A stretch of 64,000 bases of DNA from Paenochrobactrum glaciei (GTDB lineage: Bacteria > Pseudomonadota > Alphaproteobacteria > Rhizobiales > Rhizobiaceae): contig NZ_BAAADE010000002.1 in NCBI RefSeq assembly GCF_039522165.1, positions 372,001-436,000 on the forward strand. Direction: 5' to 3'. A program made the position numbers and the translations under genes. Below, piece after piece: positions 36,656 to 45,570 of this stretch. The notes under the pieces were generated by a model, which did not search any database, had not been told where the DNA came from, and worked only from the letters and a program-made list of their open reading frames with translations. How positions within the stretch are numbered: position 1 is the first letter of the stretch; every line of letters begins with the position of its first letter.

Positions 36656-36964
36656 ATGAACGGTCAAAACATCCGCATTCGCCTTAAGGCGTTTGATCAT
36701 CGGATCCTTGACGCTTCGACCCGCGAAATCGTGTCGACTGCCAAGCGTACCGGTGCCAATGTGCGCGGACCGATCCCTCTGCCAACACGGATCGAAAAGT
36801 TCACAGTTAACCGGTCGCCGCATATCGATAAGAAGAGCCGCGAGCAGTTCGAGATGCGCACGCACAAGCGTCTTCTCGATATCGTTGACCCAACCCCGCA
36901 GACTGTAGATGCGCTGATGAAGCTGGATCTGTCCGCAGGTGTTGATGTCGAGATCAAGCTGTAA
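36656..36964 (+). CDS. rpsJ: 30S ribosomal protein S10
   Basis: S10 lies in the 30S head and, with NusB, takes part in rRNA antitermination. The 102 residues include RLKAFDHRILD, RTGANVRGPIPLPTR and the loop HIDKKSREQFEMRTHKR. It opens the S10 operon, with rplC starting 26 bases after its stop. Confidence 0.98.
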   Translation: MNGQNIRIRLKAFDHRILDASTREIVSTAKRTGANVRGPIPLPTRIEKFTVNRSPHIDKKSREQFEMRTHKRLLDIVDPTPQTVDALMKLDLSAGVDVEIKL

Positions 36965-36990
36965 GGCTTGAGGACGGAAGGAACGAACCG

Positions 36991-37713
36991 ATGCGTTCAG
37001 GTGTTATTGCACAAAAGCTGGGCATGACCCGCGTCTATAACGACGCTGGCGAGCATGTACCGGTGACAGTACTCCGCATGGAGAGCTGCCACGTAGTAGC
37101 TCAGCGTACTGAAGAAAAAAATGGCTATACGGCTGTTCAGCTTGGCGTAGGACTTGCCAAGGTAAAGAACACAACCAAAGCTCTGCGCGGACATTTCGCG
37201 AAGGCTGAAGTTGAGCCTAAAGCTAAAGTTGCGGAATTCCGCGTATCTCCTGACAACCTTTTGGATGTCGGCGCCGAAATCACGGCGGAACATTTTGTTG
37301 CGGGCCAGAAAGTGGACGTAACAGGAACCACGATCGGTAAAGGTTTTGCCGGTGTTATGAAACGTCACAACTTCGGTGGTGGACGTGCGACACACGGTAA
37401 CTCTGTTTCTCACCGCTCACACGGTTCTACCGGTCAGCGTCAAGATCCGGGTAAAGTGTTTAAGGGTAAGAAGATGGCTGGCCACATGGGTCAGACCCGC
37501 GTAACCACTCAGAATATCGAAGTCGTATCAACTGATACTGACCGCGGTCTTATTCTGGTTCGCGGTGCTGTTCCAGGTTCAAAGGGTGCATGGATCTTGG
37601 TACGTGATGCTGTTAAAGTATCGCTGCCTGAAAATGCTCCTAAACCAGCTGCCCTGCGCTCAAGCGCGAATAATGCAGCGGTGGATGCCGTCGCGACTGA
37701 GGGAGCCGAATAA
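36991..37713 (+). CDS. rplC: 50S ribosomal protein L3
   Basis: L3 nucleates 50S assembly near the peptidyl-transferase centre. The 240 residues contain the loop SHGSTGQRQDPGKVFKGKKMAGHMG, whose Gln is the methylation site of PrmB. A C-terminal extension rich in Ala and Pro (about 215-240) is typical of alphaproteobacteria. The stop codon overlaps the rplD start by one base. Confidence 0.98.
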   Translation: MRSGVIAQKLGMTRVYNDAGEHVPVTVLRMESCHVVAQRTEEKNGYTAVQLGVGLAKVKNTTKALRGHFAKAEVEPKAKVAEFRVSPDNLLDVGAEITAEHFVAGQKVDVTGTTIGKGFAGVMKRHNFGGGRATHGNSVSHRSHGSTGQRQDPGKVFKGKKMAGHMGQTRVTTQNIEVVSTDTDRGLILVRGAVPGSKGAWILVRDAVKVSLPENAPKPAALRSSANNAAVDAVATEGAE

Positions 37714-38333
37714 TGGATCTCACGATTACAACTCTTGAAGGCAAGGATGCCGGTAAGGTCAAGCTGAACGAAGAAATCTTCGGTCTTGATCCCCGTGAAG
37801 ACATCCTGCAGCGTGTTGTACGCTGGCAGCTGGCTCGTCGCCAGCAGGGCGGCCATTCAACGCTTACACGCGGTGAAGTCGCTCGTACCGGCGCAAAAAT
37901 GTACAAGCAGAAAGGTACTGGCCGCGCCCGTCACCATTCCGCTCGTGCTCCACAATTCCGTGGTGGTGGTAAGGCTCATGGTCCGGTTGTTCGCAGCCAT
38001 GATCACGAATTGCCGAAGAAAGTGCGTGCACTTGGTCTTCGTCATGCCCTTTCCGCTAAGTTGAAGGCATCAGACCTGATCATCGTTGACGATCTGGCTG
38101 CAAACGAAGCAAAAACCAAGTTGTTGGTTGCGCAGTTTGCTAAGCTCGGCCTCGAAAATGCACTGCTCATCGGCGGCGCAGAGATTGATGTCAACTTCAA
38201 GCGCGCTGCTTCGAATATCCCAAACATCGACGTTTTGCCGGTGCAGGGGATCAATGTTTATGACATCCTTCGTCGTGGCAAGCTCGTGCTTTCCAAGGCG
38301 GCGGTCGAAGCTCTTGAGGAGCGTTTCAAATGA
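37713..38333 (+). CDS. rplD: 50S ribosomal protein L4
   Basis: L4 lines the peptide exit tunnel; in E. coli it also represses its own operon. The 206 residues show RRQQGGHSTLTRGEVARTG and the tunnel loop KQKGTGRARHHSARAPQFRGGG. It overlaps rplC by one base and rplW by four, implying coupled translation. Confidence 0.98.
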   Translation: MDLTITTLEGKDAGKVKLNEEIFGLDPREDILQRVVRWQLARRQQGGHSTLTRGEVARTGAKMYKQKGTGRARHHSARAPQFRGGGKAHGPVVRSHDHELPKKVRALGLRHALSAKLKASDLIIVDDLAANEAKTKLLVAQFAKLGLENALLIGGAEIDVNFKRAASNIPNIDVLPVQGINVYDILRRGKLVLSKAAVEALEERFK

Positions 38334-38623
38334 CAGATCTTCGCCACTATGACGTCATCGTCAGCCCGGTGATCACTGAAAAATCAACCATGGTTTCCGA
38401 ATATAACCAGGTTGTTTTCAACGTAGCGCGTAAAGCGACTAAGCCGGAAATCAAAGCTGCGGTTGAAGCGCTGTTTGGCGTGAAAGTAACTGCAGTTAAC
38501 ACCACTGTGCGTAAAGGCAAGGTCAAGCGGTTCCGCGGCATTGTTGGACGCCAGAGCGATGTCAAGAAAGCGATCGTAACTTTGGCTGAAGGCCAGAGCA
38601 TCGACGTTTCGACTGGTCTCTGA
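38330..38623 (+). CDS. rplW: 50S ribosomal protein L23
   Basis: L23 sits at the tunnel exit and docks trigger factor and SRP. The 97 residues include the start YDVIVSPVITEKST and the loop TTVRKGKVKRFRG. The ATG overlaps the rplD stop (ATGA). Confidence 0.97.
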   Translation: MTDLRHYDVIVSPVITEKSTMVSEYNQVVFNVARKATKPEIKAAVEALFGVKVTAVNTTVRKGKVKRFRGIVGRQSDVKKAIVTLAEGQSIDVSTGL

Positions 38624-38643
38624 GAGGCCGTGGAGTAAAGACA

Positions 38644-39477
38644 ATGGCACTCAAGCACTTTAATCCGATCACGCCAGGTCAGCGCCAGCTGGTCATCGTT
38701 GATCGTTCAGAGCTCTACAAAGGCAAGCCGGTCAAAGCATTGACCGAAGGTTTGTCCAAAAAGGGCGGTCGTAACAACACAGGTCGTATTACTGTCCGTT
38801 TTCAGGGTGGTGGTCACAAGCGTACCTACCGTTTCGTTGACTTCAAACGTCGTAAACACGACATGTCAGCAACGGTTGAACGTCTGGAATACGATCCAAA
38901 CCGTACCGCATTCATCGCGCTTATCCGCTATGAAGATGGTGAACTGAGCTACATCCTGGCTCCGCAGCGTTTGGCAGTAGGCGATAAAGTTATCGCCGGC
39001 CAGTCCGCTGACGTTAAGCCAGGTAACGCAATGCCTTTGGCATCCATGCCAGTTGGTACTATTATCCACAACGTGGAAATGAAGCCAGGCAAGGGCGGTC
39101 AGATTGCTCGTTCAGCCGGTACATACGCACAGCTCGTTGGTCGTGACCAGGGCATGGCTATTCTGCGCCTGAACTCAGGTGAACAGCGTCTGGTTCCAGG
39201 TGCATGCTTCGCTACTGTTGGCGCTGTATCCAACCCGGATCACGCCAATATCAACGACGGTAAAGCCGGTCGTTCGGTATGGCGCGGTAAGCGTCCTGGC
39301 GTTCGCGGTGTTGCTATGAACCCGGTTGATCACCCGCACGGTGGTGGTGAAGGCCGCACATCTGGTGGTCGTCATCCGGTTACCCCTTGGGGTAAGCCAA
39401 CCAAAGGCAAGAAGACGCGTTCGAACAAGTCAACTGACAAGTTCATCATGCGCTCACGCCATCAGCGTAAGAAATAA
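38644..39477 (+). CDS. rplB: 50S ribosomal protein L2
   Basis: L2 is essential for subunit joining and peptidyl-transferase structure. The 277 residues carry the conserved GVAMNPVDHPHGGGEG, whose His is the key residue near the catalytic centre, and GRHPVTPWGKPTKGKKTR toward the end. Confidence 0.99.
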   Translation: MALKHFNPITPGQRQLVIVDRSELYKGKPVKALTEGLSKKGGRNNTGRITVRFQGGGHKRTYRFVDFKRRKHDMSATVERLEYDPNRTAFIALIRYEDGELSYILAPQRLAVGDKVIAGQSADVKPGNAMPLASMPVGTIIHNVEMKPGKGGQIARSAGTYAQLVGRDQGMAILRLNSGEQRLVPGACFATVGAVSNPDHANINDGKAGRSVWRGKRPGVRGVAMNPVDHPHGGGEGRTSGGRHPVTPWGKPTKGKKTRSNKSTDKFIMRSRHQRKK

Positions 39478-39492
39478 GAGAGGTAGTCTAAA

Positions 39493-39771
39493 GTGGCTCG
39501 TTCAGTTTGGAAAGGACCGTTTATTGACGGCTATCTTCTCAAGAAGGCTGAGAAGGTACGCGATGGCGGTCGCAATGAAGTTATCAAGATCTGGAGCCGC
39601 CGCTCCACGATCCTGCCGCAGTTCGTAGGCCTGACCTTCGGTGTGTACAACGGAAACAAACATATTCCGGTGTCAGTATCTGAAGAAATGGTTGGACATA
39701 AGTTCGGTGAATTCGCGCCTACACGTACCTATTACGGTCACGGTGCGGACAAAAAGGCAAAGAGGAAGTAA
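39493..39771 (+). CDS. rpsS: 30S ribosomal protein S19
   Basis: S19 binds 16S rRNA in the 30S head. The 92 residues start at GTG (MARSVWKGPFIDGYLLKKAE) and end with EFAPTRTYYGHGADKKAKRK. The gene lies 15 bases after rplB, with GAGAGGTAG as ribosome site. Confidence 0.97.
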   Translation: MARSVWKGPFIDGYLLKKAEKVRDGGRNEVIKIWSRRSTILPQFVGLTFGVYNGNKHIPVSVSEEMVGHKFGEFAPTRTYYGHGADKKAKRK

Positions 39772-39773
39772 CG

Positions 39774-40163
39774 ATGGGCAAGGCCAAGGCTCCCCGCCAG
39801 CTTAAGGATAACGAGGCGCAAGCCGTCGCCCGTACGCTTCGCGTCAGCCCGCAGAAACTTAATCTTGTCGCGGCTATGATCCGCGGCAAGAAAGTCAATG
39901 CGGCACTTGCTGATCTGGAATTTTCCCGCAAGCGTATCGCCGGCACTGTTAAGAAAACTCTTCAGTCAGCGATTGCTAACGCAGAAAACAATCACGATCT
40001 CGATGTAGATGCATTGATTGTTTCTGAAGCTTTCGTAGGCAAGTCAATTGTCATGAAGCGTTTTCACGTTCGCGGTCGCGGTCGTGCAAGCCGTATTGAG
40101 AAGCCGTTTTCGCATCTCACCATTATTGTCCGCGAAGTAGCGGAAAAAGTGGAGGCCGCATAA
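39774..40163 (+). CDS. rplV: 50S ribosomal protein L22
   Basis: L22 contacts all 23S domains and lines the exit tunnel. The 129 residues include LRVSPQKLNLVAAMIRGKKV, and the tunnel beta-hairpin KRFHVRGRGRASRIEKPFSH, where macrolide-resistance changes occur elsewhere. It starts 3 bases after rpsS and overlaps rpsC by one. Confidence 0.98.
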   Translation: MGKAKAPRQLKDNEAQAVARTLRVSPQKLNLVAAMIRGKKVNAALADLEFSRKRIAGTVKKTLQSAIANAENNHDLDVDALIVSEAFVGKSIVMKRFHVRGRGRASRIEKPFSHLTIIVREVAEKVEAA

Positions 40164-40873
40164 TGGGTCAGAAGATTAATCCGATCGGTTTTCGTCTCGG
40201 CATCAACCGCACCTGGGATTCGCGTTGGTACGCGAATACCGGCGAATACGGTAAGCTGCTTCACGAAGATGTAAAAATTCGTGAATACCTGACGAAAGAA
40301 CTGAAGCAGGCAGCGATTTCTAAAATCGTTATTGAACGCCCTCACAAGAAGTGCCGTGTGACCATTCACTCTGCACGTCCGGGCATCATTATCGGTAAAA
40401 AAGGTGCAGACATCGAAAAGCTCCGTAAGAAGCTTTCCGAAATGACCAATTCCGATGCTTCGCTGAATATCGTCGAAGTTCGTAAGCCAGAAATTGATGC
40501 AACTTTGGTTGCTCAGTCGATTGCTCAGCAGCTGGAACGCCGTGTGGCATTCCGTCGCGCCATGAAGCGTGCAGTTCAGTCTGCAATGCGTCTTGGAGCT
40601 GAAGGCATTCGTATCAATTGCTCGGGTCGTTTGGGCGGTGCAGAAATTGCTCGTATGGAATGGTACCGTGAAGGTCGCGTTCCTTTGCACACTCTGCGCG
40701 CTGATATCGATTACGGTACGGCTGAAGCACAGACCGCTTATGGTATCTGTGGCGTGAAGGTTTGGGTATTCAAGGGCGAGATCCTTGAGCATGACCCAAT
40801 GGCTTCAGAACGTCGTGCGGTCGAGGGTGACAATCAAGGTTCCCAGTCGAACCGCCGCCGCGAAAACGCCTGA
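40163..40873 (+). CDS. rpsC: 30S ribosomal protein S3
   Basis: S3 forms part of the mRNA entry channel. The 236 residues begin GQKINPIGFRLGI, have the KH motif RPGIIIGKKGADIEKLRKKL, and a basic C-terminus (SNRRRENA) typical of alphaproteobacteria. The start overlaps the rplV stop (TAATG). Confidence 0.98.
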   Translation: MGQKINPIGFRLGINRTWDSRWYANTGEYGKLLHEDVKIREYLTKELKQAAISKIVIERPHKKCRVTIHSARPGIIIGKKGADIEKLRKKLSEMTNSDASLNIVEVRKPEIDATLVAQSIAQQLERRVAFRRAMKRAVQSAMRLGAEGIRINCSGRLGGAEIARMEWYREGRVPLHTLRADIDYGTAEAQTAYGICGVKVWVFKGEILEHDPMASERRAVEGDNQGSQSNRRRENA

Positions 40874-40912
40874 TATACTGGGCCGCGAGCGAGAAAATTG
40901 GAGTAGAGAACA

Positions 40913-41326
40913 ATGATGCAGCCTAAGCGCACCAAGTTCCGTAAACAGTTCAAGGGCCGTATCCACGGCGCCTCGAAAGGTGGTACGGATCTTAATTTCG
41001 GTGCTTTCGGCCTGAAGGCCCTGGAGCCGGAACGCGTCACCGCCCGTCAGATCGAAGCGGCTCGCCGCGCGATCACACGACACATGAAACGTGCAGGCCG
41101 TGTATGGATCAGAATCTTCCCTGATCTGCCAGTAACCGGCAAACCTACCGAAGTCCGTATGGGTAAAGGTAAAGGTTCTGTTGACTATTGGGCTTGCCGT
41201 GTGGCACCAGGTCGCATAATGTTTGAGCTTGACGGCGTACCAGAAGATGTGGCACGCGAAGCACTCAGACTCGGCGCAGCTAAGTTGCCGATCAAGACAC
41301 GCTTTATCCAGCGTATCGCAGAATAA
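40913..41326 (+). CDS. rplP: 50S ribosomal protein L16
   Basis: L16 helps place tRNA in the A site. The 137 residues start MMQPKRTKFRKQFKGR; an alternate start one codon later is possible. GKGKGSVDYWACRVAPGRIMFEL is the conserved core with the Arg hydroxylated in some bacteria (R81 region). Confidence 0.98.
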   Translation: MMQPKRTKFRKQFKGRIHGASKGGTDLNFGAFGLKALEPERVTARQIEAARRAITRHMKRAGRVWIRIFPDLPVTGKPTEVRMGKGKGSVDYWACRVAPGRIMFELDGVPEDVAREALRLGAAKLPIKTRFIQRIAE

Positions 41327-41337
41327 GAGAGGCAACT

Positions 41338-41538
41338 ATGAAAGCCGCAGATGTTCGGGCCAAAAGCCCTGACCAGTTGAAAGAAGAGCTCGGCAGCTTG
41401 AAGAAAGAGCAGTTTAACCTGCGCTTTCAGAAAGCTACCGGTCAGCTTGAGAAAACCGCGCGTGTGAAGCAGGTTCGCCGCGACATCGCACGCATCAAGA
41501 CTATCGCCCGCCAGAAGGCGGCCGAAAGCAAGGCATAA
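41338..41538 (+). CDS. rpmC: 50S ribosomal protein L29
   Basis: L29 lies at the tunnel exit beside L23. The 66 residues form two helices with LKEELGSLKKEQFNLRFQKATGQL and the signature RVKQVRRDIARIKTI. It starts 11 bases after rplP. Confidence 0.96.
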   Translation: MKAADVRAKSPDQLKEELGSLKKEQFNLRFQKATGQLEKTARVKQVRRDIARIKTIARQKAAESKA

Positions 41539-41549
41539 GGAATTATATA

Positions 41550-41792
41550 ATGCCTAAACGCATTCTGCAGGGCGTTGTCGTCAGCGACAAGAACGACAAG
41601 ACAGTAGTCGTACGGGTAGAGCGTCGCTTTGCGCACCCTCTGCTTCAGAAGATTATTCGTCAGTCGAAAAAATACAAAGCGCATGACGAAACAAACCAGT
41701 TCAAAACCGGTGATCTTGTTTCCATTCAGGAATCAAAGCCGATTTCGAAGGACAAACGCTGGGTCGTTATTTCAAACGGCGTAGCGGGCTAA
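41550..41792 (+). CDS. rpsQ: 30S ribosomal protein S17
   Basis: S17 binds the 5' domain of 16S rRNA. The 80 residues show MPKRILQGVVVSDKNDKTVVVRVER and GDLVSIQESKPISKDKRWVV, the OB-fold signatures. Confidence 0.97.
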   Translation: MPKRILQGVVVSDKNDKTVVVRVERRFAHPLLQKIIRQSKKYKAHDETNQFKTGDLVSIQESKPISKDKRWVVISNGVAG

Positions 41793-41858
41793 ATACAACA
41801 CGCAGCTTAGGTAGGGCAGGAGCCCTTAACCAGCTGAGAGGAAAGAAGGCGGCCAGTC

Positions 41859-42227
41859 ATGATTCAGATGCAAACAAACCTCGACGTGGCGGATAACTCC
41901 GGCGCACGCCGTGTCATGTGCATCAAGGTGCTGGGCGGTTCGAAGCGTAAATATGCTTCCGTGGGCGACATCATTGTGGTGTCAATCAAGGAAGCTATTC
42001 CGCGCGGCCGCGTCAAAAAGGGTGATGTGATGAAGGCAGTCGTAGTGCGTACTGCCAAAGACATCCGTCGCGCTGACGGTAGTGTTATCCGTTTCGATAA
42101 CAATGCTGCCGTTATCATCGATAACAAGAAAGAGCCTATCGGCACACGTATCTTCGGACCGGTTCCACGCGAACTTCGCGCTAAGAACCACATGAAGATC
42201 ATTTCGCTGGCTCCGGAAGTTCTGTAA
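41859..42227 (+). CDS. rplN: 50S ribosomal protein L14
   Basis: L14 forms an intersubunit bridge. The 122 residues have the conserved DNSGARRVMCIKVLGGSKRKYASVGD and RIFGPVPRELR. It opens the spc operon block after a 66-base spacer that ends in GAGAGGAAAGAAGG. Confidence 0.98.
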   Translation: MIQMQTNLDVADNSGARRVMCIKVLGGSKRKYASVGDIIVVSIKEAIPRGRVKKGDVMKAVVVRTAKDIRRADGSVIRFDNNAAVIIDNKKEPIGTRIFGPVPRELRAKNHMKIISLAPEVL

Positions 42228-42239
42228 GGGAAGCACACG

Positions 42240-42551
42240 ATGCAAAAGATTCGCAAAGGCGACAGCGTTGTCGTGCTTGCCGGTAAGGACAAAGGCCGTA
42301 CCGGCGAAGTTATCAAAGTTATGCCAAAGGATGACCAGGCGGTTGTTCGCGGTATCAATCTTGTGAAGCGCCATCAGCGTCAGACACAGACACAAGAAGC
42401 CGGAATTATCTCGAAAGAGGCTCCGATTCATTTGTCAAATCTGGCGATTGCCGATCCTAAAGACGGTAAGCCAACCCGCGTTGGTTTCCGCATTGAAGAT
42501 GGCAAAAAAGTACGTGTCGCAAAACGTTCTGGAGCGCTGATCAATGGCTGA
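42240..42551 (+). CDS. rplX: 50S ribosomal protein L24
   Basis: L24 is an early assembly protein. The 103 residues start MQKIRKGDSVVVLAGKDKGRTGEVIKV, a KOW motif. It overlaps rplE by 8 bases (42544-42551), showing coupled translation. Confidence 0.97.
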   Translation: MQKIRKGDSVVVLAGKDKGRTGEVIKVMPKDDQAVVRGINLVKRHQRQTQTQEAGIISKEAPIHLSNLAIADPKDGKPTRVGFRIEDGKKVRVAKRSGALING

Positions 42552-43101
42552 AGCTAAGGCACTTCCCCGCTTCAAGAAGCTTTATCAGGATCAAATCCGT
42601 AAAGCTTTGCTTGAAGAATTCAAGTACAGCAACGAAATGATGATTCCACGTCTCGATAAAGTGGTCATCAATATGGGTGTTGGTGAAGCAACTGCGGACT
42701 CTAAAAAGCCTGCACGCGCTGCTGAAGATCTTGCTCTTATTGCAGGTCAGAAGCCGGTCATCACTCGTGCACGTAATTCGATCGCAACCTTCAAATTGCG
42801 TGAAGAAATGCCAATCGGCACGAAAGTAACTCTTCGTGGCGAACGCATGTTCGAATTCCTGGATCGTTTGGTAACGATTGCGCTTCCGCGCGTTCGCGAC
42901 TTCCGCGGTCTGAATCCTAAGAGCTTTGATGGTCGTGGCAACTTCGCCATGGGTATTAAGGAACACATCGTGTTTCCAGAAATCAACTACGATAAAGTTG
43001 ATCAGATCTGGGGCATGGACATCATCGTTTGCACGACTGCTCAGACGGATGATGAAGCGCGCTCACTTCTGCGTGCCTTCAACTTCCCGTTCCGCCAGTA
43101 A
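42544..43101 (+). CDS. rplE: 50S ribosomal protein L5
   Basis: L5 binds 5S rRNA and P-site tRNA. The 185 residues include RLDKVVINMGVGEA, AGQKPVITRARNSIATFKLREEMPIG and GRGNFAMGIKEHIVFPEI. The start lies inside the rplX frame. Confidence 0.98.
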   Translation: MAEAKALPRFKKLYQDQIRKALLEEFKYSNEMMIPRLDKVVINMGVGEATADSKKPARAAEDLALIAGQKPVITRARNSIATFKLREEMPIGTKVTLRGERMFEFLDRLVTIALPRVRDFRGLNPKSFDGRGNFAMGIKEHIVFPEINYDKVDQIWGMDIIVCTTAQTDDEARSLLRAFNFPFRQ

Positions 43102-43126
43102 CGACAAGCGTAGCGAGGTATAGAAA

Positions 43127-43432
43127 ATGGCCAAGACTAGCGCAGTCGAAAAAAATAAGCGCCGCGAAAAGTTGGTTAAGCGTCATGCTGAAAAGCGTGC
43201 TCGTCTGAAGGCGATTGTAATGAATCAAAGCCTTCCGCTGGAAGAGCGCTTCCGCGCCACCATCCAGCTCGCCGAATTGCCGCGTAATTCATCCAAGGTC
43301 CGTATTCGCAATCGTTGCGAAGTTTCAGGACGTCCACGTGGTTACTACCGTAAGCTGAAAATGTCGCGTATTGCGTTGCGTCAGTTGGGTTCGCTTGGTC
43401 AGGTACCAGGCGTGGTCAAGTCGAGCTGGTAA
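43127..43432 (+). CDS. rpsN: 30S ribosomal protein S14 (zinc-free type)
   Basis: S14 assembles late into the 30S head. The 101 residues are the long type without the CXXC zinc site; RCEVSGRPRGYYRKLKMSRIALRQL is the conserved C-terminal part. This form does not need zinc. Confidence 0.97.
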   Translation: MAKTSAVEKNKRREKLVKRHAEKRARLKAIVMNQSLPLEERFRATIQLAELPRNSSKVRIRNRCEVSGRPRGYYRKLKMSRIALRQLGSLGQVPGVVKSSW

Positions 43433-43442
43433 GGAGAAATAG

Positions 43443-43841
43443 ATGTCTTTGTCAGATCCAATCGGCGATATGCTGACCCGCATCCGTAACGCAATCGGCC
43501 GTAAGAAGACCAAGGTTTCAACACCTGCGTCTAAATTGCGCGCCCGTGTTCTGGATGTTCTTCAGGCTGAAGGTTATATCCGCGGATATACGCAGAGCGC
43601 ATTCGAAAACGGCAAGGCCGAGATCGAAATCGAACTGAAATATTACGAAGGTGCTCCGGTTATTCGCGAAATTACGCGTGTATCCAAGCCTGGCCGTCGC
43701 GTTTACGTGTCGGTTAAATCGATCCCGCAGGTCGCAAACGGACTTGGTATTTCGATCTTGTCAACACCTAAGGGTGTTATGGCTGATCACGAAGCCCGCG
43801 ATCAAAACGTTGGTGGTGAGTTGCTCTGCCGCATCTTCTGA
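43443..43841 (+). CDS. rpsH: 30S ribosomal protein S8
   Basis: S8 organises the 16S central domain and in E. coli represses the spc operon at rplE. The 132 residues include DPIGDMLTRIRNAI and the C-terminal STPKGVMADHEARDQNVGGELLCRIF. Confidence 0.98.
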   Translation: MSLSDPIGDMLTRIRNAIGRKKTKVSTPASKLRARVLDVLQAEGYIRGYTQSAFENGKAEIEIELKYYEGAPVIREITRVSKPGRRVYVSVKSIPQVANGLGISILSTPKGVMADHEARDQNVGGELLCRIF

Positions 43842-43880
43842 TGCGACAGGCAATTTACATAGAAACGGACAGGTAGAAAA

Positions 43881-44414
43881 ATGTCTCGTATCGGTAAGAA
43901 ACCCGTGCCGGTTCCGGCGGGCGTAACCGCCACCGTCGATGGGCAAACCGTTAAAGCCAAAGGCGCAAAAGGCGAATTGTCTTATGTCGTCAACGAAGAA
44001 GTGCTTGTTTCATTGGAAGATGGTGCAGTTTCTGTAACTCCACGTGATTCCTCTAAAGATGCACGTTCTAAGTGGGGCATGGCGCGTACAATGATTTCCA
44101 ACATTTTTGTTGGTGTCACTGACGGCTTTGAAAAGAAGCTGGAAATCAACGGCGTTGGTTACCGTGCAGCAATGCAGGGTAAAAATGTTCAGCTTTCCCT
44201 CGGCTTCAGCCACGAAGTTGTTTACGAAGTGCCAGCTGGCATCACCGTTACAGTACCGAAACCTACAGAAATTGTAATTAACGGTATTGATAAGCAGGTG
44301 GTCGGTCAGGTCGCAGCAGAAATTCGCGAATATCGTCAACCTGAGCCTTATAAGGGCAAGGGCGTGAAATATGCTGGCGAAGTGATCGTCCGTAAAGAAG
44401 GCAAGAAGAAGTAA
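43881..44414 (+). CDS. rplF: 50S ribosomal protein L6
   Basis: L6 lies near the factor-binding site. The 177 residues have two related domains; the second shows INGIDKQVVGQVAAEIREYRQPEPYKGKGVKY. The start MSRIGKKPVPVPAGV is canonical. Confidence 0.98.
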   Translation: MSRIGKKPVPVPAGVTATVDGQTVKAKGAKGELSYVVNEEVLVSLEDGAVSVTPRDSSKDARSKWGMARTMISNIFVGVTDGFEKKLEINGVGYRAAMQGKNVQLSLGFSHEVVYEVPAGITVTVPKPTEIVINGIDKQVVGQVAAEIREYRQPEPYKGKGVKYAGEVIVRKEGKKK

Positions 44415-44426
44415 GGAGCGCGCGTC

Positions 44427-44789
44427 ATGGCATCGCCAAAACAAACTACTCAGCGTCGCGCTGCACGCGTCCGTCGTCAGCTCAAAGCTGTTGCGAATGG
44501 TCGTTTGCGTCTTAGCGTACATCGCTCTTCGAAAAACATTTACGCACAGATCATCGATGATTCCCGTGGTGTAACAGTTGCTGCTGCATCCACACTCGAA
44601 GGTGACCTGAAGTCTTCATTGAAGACCGGTGCTGACCAGGCTGCAGCTGCTGCTGTAGGCAAGTTGGTTGCCGAGCGTGCTGCTAAAGCCGGCGTCAAAG
44701 AAGTTGTCTTTGATCGTGGCGCTTTCATTTTCCACGGCCGTATCAAGGCTTTGGCAGATGCAGCCCGTGAAGGCGGTCTGAGCTTCTAA
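44427..44789 (+). CDS. rplR: 50S ribosomal protein L18
   Basis: L18 carries 5S rRNA into the ribosome. The 120 residues have a basic N-terminus (QRRAARVRRQL), RLSVHRSSKNIYAQIIDD and the C-terminal FDRGAFIFHGRIKALADAAREGGL. Confidence 0.98.
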   Translation: MASPKQTTQRRAARVRRQLKAVANGRLRLSVHRSSKNIYAQIIDDSRGVTVAAASTLEGDLKSSLKTGADQAAAAAVGKLVAERAAKAGVKEVVFDRGAFIFHGRIKALADAAREGGLSF

Positions 44790-44828
44790 TTTTGCTTCTG
44801 TTTTAACAGATGTAAAATTTATGGTGTT

Positions 44829-44862
44829 GGGGAAGGGAAGACTTGTAAGTTTTCCCTTTTCC
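44829..44862 (+). other. Hairpin between rplR and rpsE
   Basis: GGGAAGACT / AGTTTTCCC pairs over 9 bp (one G-U) with outer GGAA / TTCC across a two-base bulge, inside the 164-base rplR-rpsE spacer. There is no T-run after it, so it is not a terminator. Confidence 0.5.
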
Positions 44863-44953
44863 GTTTATGCACCGCAGTGTTCGGGTGAGGGGTGACTCTC
44901 ATAAACCCTGAGCATTTACATTGTGCTTCCGGAAAAGAAAAAGGAAACAGGAT

Positions 44954-45514
44954 ATGGCACAGAGAGACCGTAATCGCGAAGAGCGCGGTCGCGAAGAACG
45001 CGACAGTGAATTCGTAGATAAGCTGGTACACATTAACCGTGTTGCCAAAGTTGTTAAGGGCGGCCGTCGTTTCGGTTTTGCTGCACTCGTTGTTGTCGGC
45101 GATCAGAAAGGCCGCGTTGGCTTTGGTCACGGTAAGGCTCGTGAAGTACCTGAAGCAATCCGCAAGGCAACTGAAGCTGCCAAGCGCGATATGATTTTCG
45201 TACCACTTCGCTCAGGCCGTACACTTCATCATGATGTTGCTGGTCGTCATGGCGCCGGTAAAGTTCTGCTTCGCTCAGCACCTGCCGGTAAAGGTATCAT
45301 CGCCGGTGGTCCTATGCGTGCGGTTTTTGAAACCCTTGGCGTGCAGGACGTTGTTGCTAAGTCGCTTGGTTCATCAAACCCTTATAACATGGTGCGCGCG
45401 ACCTTTGATGCTCTGAAACATCAGATGCATCCTAAGGATATTGCTGCACAGCGTGGTATTAAGTATTCGACATTGCAGGCGCGTCGCGCTGATGTTGTTG
45501 GTTCCGAAGAGTAA
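44954..45514 (+). CDS. rpsE: 30S ribosomal protein S5
   Basis: S5 affects decoding fidelity. The 186 residues have a charged, Arg/Glu-rich N-terminus (RDRNREERGREERDSEF), typical of this class, then FVDKLVHINRVAKVVKGGRRFGFAALVVVGD and PAGKGIIAGGPMRAVFE. I use the ATG at 44954 after AAAGGAAACAGGAT. Confidence 0.97.
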   Translation: MAQRDRNREERGREERDSEFVDKLVHINRVAKVVKGGRRFGFAALVVVGDQKGRVGFGHGKAREVPEAIRKATEAAKRDMIFVPLRSGRTLHHDVAGRHGAGKVLLRSAPAGKGIIAGGPMRAVFETLGVQDVVAKSLGSSNPYNMVRATFDALKHQMHPKDIAAQRGIKYSTLQARRADVVGSEE

Positions 45515-45570
45515 GCTAGCAGCTTAAGCAGACTTATTTATAAGTTTGCCCATGATAAAGGATTTCAGTG

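Noticed and set aside
35945..36865. 306-residue minus-strand ORF over tuf copy 2 and rpsJ
   Set aside because: The same shadow appears over tuf copy 1, showing that it follows the EF-Tu codons and is not an independent gene.
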